The notes below the pieces were generated by a model, which was not told where the DNA came from, did not search any database, and worked only from the letters and a program-made list of their open reading frames with translations. The position numbers and the translations under genes were made by a program. A DNA stretch of 40,269 bases, taken from positions 1-40,269 of the forward strand of contig NZ_JAUXMX010000019.1 in assembly GCF_030683065.1 (NCBI RefSeq), in the 5' to 3' direction. This stretch comes from Pseudomonas sp. (GTDB lineage: Bacteria; Pseudomonadota; Gammaproteobacteria; Pseudomonadales; Pseudomonadaceae). Below, piece after piece: positions 35,998 to 40,269 of the stretch. The first letter of the stretch is position 1. Every line of letters starts with the position of its first letter.

Positions 35998-36021
35998 GAA
36001 TTCCTGCACACCTGAGACTAA

Positions 36022-36036
36022 GCGAACATCGTGCCA
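36022..36036 (-). promoter_or_regulatory. Candidate sigma-54 (RpoN) promoter for the guanidine operon
   Basis: TGGCACGATGTTCGC on the minus strand matches the -24/-12 consensus (TGGCACG-N4-TTGC) with one mismatch. The invariant GG and GC are 10 bases apart as required. The start site would be near 36010, about 60 bases upstream of the riboswitch. It fits nitrogen-limitation control of a nitrogen scavenging operon. Confidence 0.6.
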
Positions 36037-36100
36037 GTTGTGCCGGCCGCTCTGCCATAAGGGTTGCGCGGGTCAACGTGTGATCGCGGCCACGCCGTGG

Positions 36101-36117
36101 TGCGTGGTAATGGTGCG
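36101..36117. promoter_or_regulatory. Possible NtrC-like site
   Basis: tgcgtggtaatggtgcg has one half (aatggtgc) like the NtrC consensus TGCACCAAAATGGTGCA and 11 of 17 matches overall. It lies about 90 bases upstream of the predicted start site. Weak evidence alone. Confidence 0.3.
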
Positions 36118-36230
36118 CGATTGCTGTGGCGTGCTGTGTTGCGGGGCGTTATTTAGGCAATGTACCCGCTAGCTGTTGCAGCAATGGCTAGGTTGGCACT
36201 GAGTGCAGCAGGCAGCGGCATGTCTCGTTG

Positions 36231-36294
36231 GACGTCGTCGCATTTCTCCTCAGGCAACGCGACTTGGCCTATCTCCTCGCAACAGTTTACGGGG
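36231..36294. repeat. Imperfect direct repeat, left copy
   Basis: This segment (gacgtcgtcg ... ttctcctcagg ... tatctcctcgcaacagttt) recurs in altered form at 36388-36443, on the other side of the family E REP pair. The whole 36118-36599 stretch has no gene that I can support. Confidence 0.6.
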
Positions 36295-36311
36295 CATAGC
36301 CATCACAAGCT

Positions 36312-36377
36312 TCGCGGACAAGTCCGCTCCTACCCAGCCGGGCGGTGAACCTGTGGGCGCGGACTTGTCCGCGATAG
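36312..36377. repeat. REP pair, family E (GTAGGAGCGGAC type)
   Basis: Units cgcggacaagtccgctccta and gcgcggacttgtccgcgata face each other. The left unit read on the minus strand starts GTAGGAGCGGACTTGTCCGC, a common pseudomonad REP form. It is flanked by imperfect direct repeats. Confidence 0.85.
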
Positions 36378-36387
36378 CGTTCGCCGC

Positions 36388-36443
36388 GACGCCGTGGTTC
36401 TCCTGAGGCCACGCGCCCTTATCTCCTCGCACAGTTAACGGGT
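36388..36443. repeat. Imperfect direct repeat, right copy
   Basis: The segment gacgccgtgg ... ttctcctgaggccacgcg ... tatctcctcgcacagttaa pairs with the copy at 36231-36294. The two copies bracket the REP pair. Confidence 0.6.
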
Positions 36444-36623
36444 ACAGCGCTTTTCTCTTGGGCTTCGCCATGAAGCCGAAATGCAAAAATATCCGCCAGT
36501 GACTTAAGCGAACAGCATTGTGCTGCGAAGCCGGCACTTTCCCCCCGGGCCAGTTGTCTCAAGTAGGTACCGGGAAGGCTTGCAGTCGTTGGCCTTTTTT
36601 TGTCGTACTCAATCGAGGTCGCC

Positions 36624-37187
36624 ATGCCCTATAAAGTCATGCTTGTTGCCCTGCTGGTGCTGTTTCTAAGCGGTTGCGCAGTGTATGGCGACGGCCATCG
36701 TTACACGGGCTATGACCGCCATTACTCGAACAACCACTATCGGGTGCAGCGTTATCCGGTGTATGTCGCCCCGCGGCATAACAGTTACAGCGAGCACCGC
36801 TACCCGCAGCGTCGTTACGATGATCGCCGGCATGATCAGCGTCGCTACTTACCTGCAGCGCAGCCGCGTTACTACAGCCATGAGCGTCGTACAGAGCCGC
36901 GCCACGACGGGCGCCGCGATCAGTTGCAATCAGGCCGGCGTGATCAGCGCGGCCACGACCACCGCGTGGCGCAACCGCACCAAGGTTGGAATGGCAAGCA
37001 GAATGGACGGCATAAGCCGCCACAACGCTTGTCGAACCTGCAGCAGCGCGCGGCGCAATCAAACCAGCGCTGGGATGGCAGGCAGGGCAATCAGCATAGG
37101 CAGCCACAAGGCTCGTCGAACCAGCAACAGCGTGATCAAGGCGCGCGCGGCGGCGAGCGGCGTGGTTGGGAAACTCAGCGCAACTAG
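36624..37187 (+). CDS. His/Arg/Gln-rich putative lipoprotein
   Basis: A 187-residue protein with a lipoprotein signal (VMLVALLVLFLSGC, lipobox LSGC at residues 13-16). The mature part is low complexity, very rich in Arg, His, Gln, Tyr and Asn, with repeated forms such as RRYDDRRHDQRRY and QSNQRWDGRQGNQ. It should be basic and largely unstructured, perhaps binding metal, nucleic acid or the anionic outer surface; that is a guess. ATG 36624 follows gaggtcgcc. No known family recognised. It stands alone upstream of lapG, with no clear gene in the 200 bases between. Confidence 0.7.
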   Translation: MPYKVMLVALLVLFLSGCAVYGDGHRYTGYDRHYSNNHYRVQRYPVYVAPRHNSYSEHRYPQRRYDDRRHDQRRYLPAAQPRYYSHERRTEPRHDGRRDQLQSGRRDQRGHDHRVAQPHQGWNGKQNGRHKPPQRLSNLQQRAAQSNQRWDGRQGNQHRQPQGSSNQQQRDQGARGGERRGWETQRN

Positions 37188-37388
37188 TTGAACTGCCGCA
37201 GGCTCGGCGGCCTCAGCGGTGCGCCGAGCACCTGACAACGTCCTGGCGACGGCGTTCGACATGCCCACCTCTACGGGCGTGGTCTGGCGCCGCTCTACCG
37301 TGAGCCATTGGTTGCGTTCGCTCTTTTGCTGACCAGCAGCGGCGGTCTCAACGTGCCCCTCCTGTGCGCTTTGCTAGCATGATGGCAG

Positions 37389-38144
37389 TTGGCAATTGTG
37401 TTTTGTCAGCCTCGCCCGCAACATGGCACGAGCCTGCCGTGTGGAATCCTCAGTTTGCAGACTGGTCGTATCGAATTTTTGCGCGCATATCGTCGCTGGC
37501 CATGGGTGGCAGCCTTGCTGTTGGCCGTTGTGCTGGCCTGCGGTGCGTTGCAGGCCGACTGGGATTTCAACCTCATCAGCAAGCGCGCCGAGCAACTGTA
37601 CGGGCCGCTTGGCCAGGGCCGTGGGCGCATCGATGATTGGCAACGACTGCTGCAAGAGCAAGCAGGCGTCAGCGAAATGGAGCAGCTGCAAGCGGTCAAC
37701 CGCTTCTTCAATTTGCGCCTGCGCTTTCGCGACGATATCCAGATATGGAAGGTCAACGATTACTGGGCCACGCCCGTCGAGGCGCTGTTCCAGGGCGCTG
37801 GTGACTGCGAAGACTATGCCATCGCCAAGTACTTCAGCCTGCGCCAGCTCGGTGTGCCAAGTGAGAAACTGCGCATCACCTACGTCAAGGCGGTGCGCTT
37901 GAATCAGGCGCACATGGTGCTCACCTATTACCAGCACCCCCAGGCCATGCCGCTGGTGCTGGATAACCTGATCGATGCCATCGAGCCTGCCAGTCAGCGT
38001 ACCGACCTGGTGCCTGTCTATGCCTTCAACGCCGAGGGGCTCTGGCTGCCCGGTGCTGGTGGCGGCAAACAAGTTGGGGACAGCAAGCGCCTCTCGCGCT
38101 GGCAGGATCTATTGAGAAAAATGCGCGCCGAAGGCTTCCCTTGA
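37389..38144 (+). CDS. lapG: Periplasmic cysteine protease LapG
   Basis: A transglutaminase-like cysteine protease that cuts the N-terminus of large surface adhesins (LapA type) and releases biofilm cells. The catalytic triad is visible as C140 (GAGDCEDY), H175 (NQAHMVL) and D192 (LVLDNLID), close in number to P. fluorescens LapG (135/172/189). A membrane/export segment lies at about 38-54 before ADWDF. The start is uncertain: TTG 37389 gives 251 residues; GTG 37398 and TTG 37455 are alternatives. lapD follows 22 bases later, the usual pairing. Confidence 0.9.
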   Translation: MAIVFCQPRPQHGTSLPCGILSLQTGRIEFLRAYRRWPWVAALLLAVVLACGALQADWDFNLISKRAEQLYGPLGQGRGRIDDWQRLLQEQAGVSEMEQLQAVNRFFNLRLRFRDDIQIWKVNDYWATPVEALFQGAGDCEDYAIAKYFSLRQLGVPSEKLRITYVKAVRLNQAHMVLTYYQHPQAMPLVLDNLIDAIEPASQRTDLVPVYAFNAEGLWLPGAGGGKQVGDSKRLSRWQDLLRKMRAEGFP

Positions 38145-38166
38145 GAGCGACCCGAAGGAGTGGTTG

Positions 38167-40101
38167 ATGTCACTGTTCAAGCAATTGTTTATCGCCATCT
38201 GCGTGCTGATGCTGGTGAGTTTTACCGGCAGTTTTCTGGTCAGCGTGGAAAGCTCGCGCGAGCAGCAGGCCAATCAGCTACGGGCGCATGCCCAGGATAC
38301 GGCGACTGCGTTGGGGCTGTCGCTGAGCCCGCATGTCAAGGACCTGGCAATGATCGAGCTGATGGTCAGTTCGGTATTCGATAGCGGCTACTTCGAGAGC
38401 ATCAAGGTAATCGACCCGGCGAATGACCAGGTGCTGGTCGAGCGCAGCGGTGTGCCGGTAAGCGGGGAAGCGCCACAGTGGTTCGCCAGCCTGGTGGATC
38501 TGGCGCCTGCCAGCGGCGATGCCATTGTCAGCGACGGCTGGCGTCAGGCGGCGCAGGTACACGTAGTCAGCCATCCCGTGTTCGCCGTCGGCAAACTCTG
38601 GCAAAGCGCCCTCGGTGTGCTGCTGTGGCTGGCGCTCAGTGGGTTGTTCTGCATCGGCCTGGGCGTATTGCTGCTCAAACGCCAATTGCGGCCGCTGGAC
38701 TATATGGTCGAGCAATCCAACGCCATCGCCCGCCGCGAGTTTCTCAGCTTGCAGGAATTGCCCAAGACCCCCGAGTTTCGTCGGGTGGTCAATGCCATGA
38801 ACCAGATGGTCGAGAAGCTCAAGGCACTGTTCGCCGAGGAAGCCGCACGCAGCGAGAAACTACGCGCCGAGGCTTATCAGGACAGTCTTACCGGGCTGGC
38901 CAACCGGCGTTATTTCGACCTGCAGTTGCAGGCGCGCGTAGGTGTCGACGAGCAAGCCTGCAACGGCTTCATGCTGCTGCTGCGGGTCAACGACCTCGCG
39001 GGACTCAATCAGCGTCTGGGCGGTCAGCGCACCGATCAGCTGCTCAAGGCCATCGCCGTGCAGTTGCAGCAACTCAGCCAGGGCCGCTACCTGCTGGCGC
39101 GCAATCGGGGCGGCGAGTTTGCCGTGTTGGCCGCCGGTCTCGACCGCAGTGAAGCCGAGCAGTTGGCCGAGAGCCTGGACAGCGCCCTGACCAGCCTGCA
39201 GCAGACCGGTGCCAGCGATTGTTTGCCGGTCGCGCATATCGGCATGACGGCCTTCGCCCCAGGCGATCAGCCCACTGCGCTGTATGCGGCGCTGGATGCG
39301 GCGTTGGCCCAGGCCAGCAGTCAGAGCCTGCAGAATTGGGCCTGTAGCGATCACGACACGCAGCTGCCTGCCGCTGATGAACGGCAGAGCTGGCACGGTT
39401 TGCTGGATCAGGCACTCAAGCAGGGGCGCTTCCAACTCTATGTGCAGCCGGTGGTCAGTGCGCTTGATCCTGCCCGGGTCTTGCACCTCAAGGTGCTGGC
39501 GCGCTTGCTCGATGAGCAGGATAACCCGGTACCGGCGGGGCGTTTTCTGCCCTGGCTCGAACGTTTTGGTTGGGCTACGCGTCTCGACCTGGCCATGCTC
39601 GACTGGGTTTTGCTCCAGCTGCAGAGCAACAGTAGCAATGTCGCCCTGAGTCTCTCCGGCAGCACCGTGCGCGATCCGCAGGCGCTGCAGCAGCTCTATG
39701 AGCGGCTGCGTCTGCATGCACACCTCGGCCCGCGCCTGACCCTGGAGCTGGACGAGGATCAGTTACCCGATGCAGCAGCCCTGGAGGCGCTGACCACGCG
39801 TCTGCGTAGCCTCGGCTTCAGCCTGGGGCTGCAGCACTTTGGCGGCCGCTTCAGCATGATCGGCAACCTGGCCAAACTGGGCCTGAGCTACCTCAAGGTG
39901 GATGGCAGCTACATCCGCGCCATCGACGCCGAGAACGACAAGCGCCTGTTCATCGAAGCCATGCAGCGCGCGGCCAACAGCATCGACCTGCCATTGATTG
40001 CCGAGCGAGTCGAAACCGACGGCGAGTGGCAGGCTTTGCGCGACATGGGTATCGAGGGCGTACAGGGCCGCCTGTTTGGCGAGCCGGGTCGCTGGGTTTG
40101 A
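38167..40101 (+). CDS. lapD: Cyclic-di-GMP receptor LapD
   Basis: A 644-residue inner-membrane receptor that binds cyclic di-GMP inside the cell and, when bound, holds LapG in the periplasm so that the adhesin is kept. Order: membrane helix (6-24), periplasmic domain with W125 (SDGWRQ), the residue that inserts into LapG in P. fluorescens LapD, second helix (about 147-170), HAMP, degenerate GGDEF (RGGEF in place of GGDEF) and degenerate EAL (KVL in place of EAL). Both enzymatic motifs are broken, as expected for a receptor. ATG 38167 follows aaggag and places the key Trp at exactly 125. Confidence 0.93.
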   Translation: MSLFKQLFIAICVLMLVSFTGSFLVSVESSREQQANQLRAHAQDTATALGLSLSPHVKDLAMIELMVSSVFDSGYFESIKVIDPANDQVLVERSGVPVSGEAPQWFASLVDLAPASGDAIVSDGWRQAAQVHVVSHPVFAVGKLWQSALGVLLWLALSGLFCIGLGVLLLKRQLRPLDYMVEQSNAIARREFLSLQELPKTPEFRRVVNAMNQMVEKLKALFAEEAARSEKLRAEAYQDSLTGLANRRYFDLQLQARVGVDEQACNGFMLLLRVNDLAGLNQRLGGQRTDQLLKAIAVQLQQLSQGRYLLARNRGGEFAVLAAGLDRSEAEQLAESLDSALTSLQQTGASDCLPVAHIGMTAFAPGDQPTALYAALDAALAQASSQSLQNWACSDHDTQLPAADERQSWHGLLDQALKQGRFQLYVQPVVSALDPARVLHLKVLARLLDEQDNPVPAGRFLPWLERFGWATRLDLAMLDWVLLQLQSNSSNVALSLSGSTVRDPQALQQLYERLRLHAHLGPRLTLELDEDQLPDAAALEALTTRLRSLGFSLGLQHFGGRFSMIGNLAKLGLSYLKVDGSYIRAIDAENDKRLFIEAMQRAANSIDLPLIAERVETDGEWQALRDMGIEGVQGRLFGEPGRWV

Positions 40102-40131
40102 GGTGATTGCCGTCGTATTGGCCACCAGACC

Positions 40132-40146
40132 GTAGCCCAATGAAAT
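40132..40146 (+). repeat. Half of a family C REP at the insertion-sequence border
   Basis: GTAGCCCAATGAAAT closely matches the left part of the family C unit seen at 28963-28942 on the minus strand (GTAGCCCGGATGAAATCCGG), differing by one base and one missing base. The match stops where the insertion sequence begins. Confidence 0.5.
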
Positions 40147-40269
40147 GGACTCCCCCCTCCTACGGCGTCTATGCGCCAGACTAGAGTTGTCAAAACAAAA
40201 GTCACGAAGGGAGGAGTCACCATGAAATTTAAGCGAATTGGTGTCGATTTGGCAAAGCAGGTGTTCCAG
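40147..40269 (+). mobile_element. IS110/IS1111-type insertion sequence, left end (partial)
   Basis: The left end ggactcccccctcc precedes a transposase gene that runs off the window. There are no long terminal inverted repeats or visible target duplication, as usual for this family. A ggactccc-type subterminal repeat and the partly inverse gggaggagtcacc before the ATG support the assignment. The boundary is approximate. Confidence 0.65.
40222..40269 (+). CDS. IS110-family transposase, N-terminus (partial)
   Basis: Only the first 16 residues, MKFKRIGVDLAKQVFQ, are in the window. They contain the first catalytic Asp in the VDLAK motif of DEDD (RuvC-like) transposases of the IS110 family. A strong Shine-Dalgarno (gggagga) precedes ATG 40222. 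The short distance from the element's left end (about 75 bases) suggests the IS1111 group, whose guide-type RNA, if present, would lie downstream of the gene outside the window. Confidence 0.8.
   Translation, partial: MKFKRIGVDLAKQVFQ

Overview
The window is chromosomal DNA from a Pseudomonas-type gammaproteobacterium. The 5S rRNA, MksBEF condensin, LapG/LapD pair, PhaG, the cryptic pseudomonad HolD next to rimI, and abundant GTAG-headed REP palindromes all fit that genus. The species cannot be fixed from the sequence alone. The DNA is GC-rich throughout and almost fully coding.

Layout. 1-730: 3' end of an rrn operon (23S end, 5S, terminator). 841-4406: a three-gene PqiA/LetA-PqiB/LetB lipid-transport operon with PqiA split in two and six MCE domains in the third protein. 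4459-9287 (minus): mksF-mksE-mksB condensin. 9713-12085: a two-gene carboxyspermidine/carboxynorspermidine polyamine pair. 12677-15526: leuA-holD-rimI. 15708-17292: beta-carbonic anhydrase and an EamA/DMT exporter. 17433-19166: a DUF3087 membrane protein (minus), a small unknown gene and tRNA-Met (minus). 19592-21279: an ABC-2 exporter pair. 21511-25341 (minus): tRNA-Gly, phaG, and an overlapping diguanylate cyclase / CWC protein / rsuA group. 25748-35774 (minus): a seven-gene guanidine uptake and assimilation operon. 36624-40101: an H/R/Q-rich lipoprotein, lapG and lapD. 40147-40269: left end of an IS110/IS1111-type element that appears to sit in half of a REP palindrome.

The most informative region is the minus-strand operon at 25748-35950. 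Its genes would often be labelled urea ABC transporter, urea carboxylase-associated proteins, urea carboxylase and allophanate hydrolase. A canonical ykkC/guanidine-I riboswitch aptamer precedes the first gene, so the system should be read as guanidine import, guanidine carboxylation, carboxyguanidine deimination and allophanate hydrolysis. A well-spaced -24/-12 (sigma-54) promoter candidate lies just upstream of the riboswitch, and a possible NtrC half-site lies beyond it. This suggests two layers of control: nitrogen limitation at transcription and guanidine at translation. A stretch inside the aptamer can pair with the Shine-Dalgarno of the first gene.

REP elements of five palindrome families, all with GTAG heads, punctuate the window. 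They are dense in the guanidine operon: one lies in frame inside the guanidine carboxylase gene, and others lie in four of its gene borders. Another supplies the stop codon of mksF. Two cyclic-di-GMP themes also meet here, a membrane diguanylate cyclase and the LapG/LapD adhesin-release switch.
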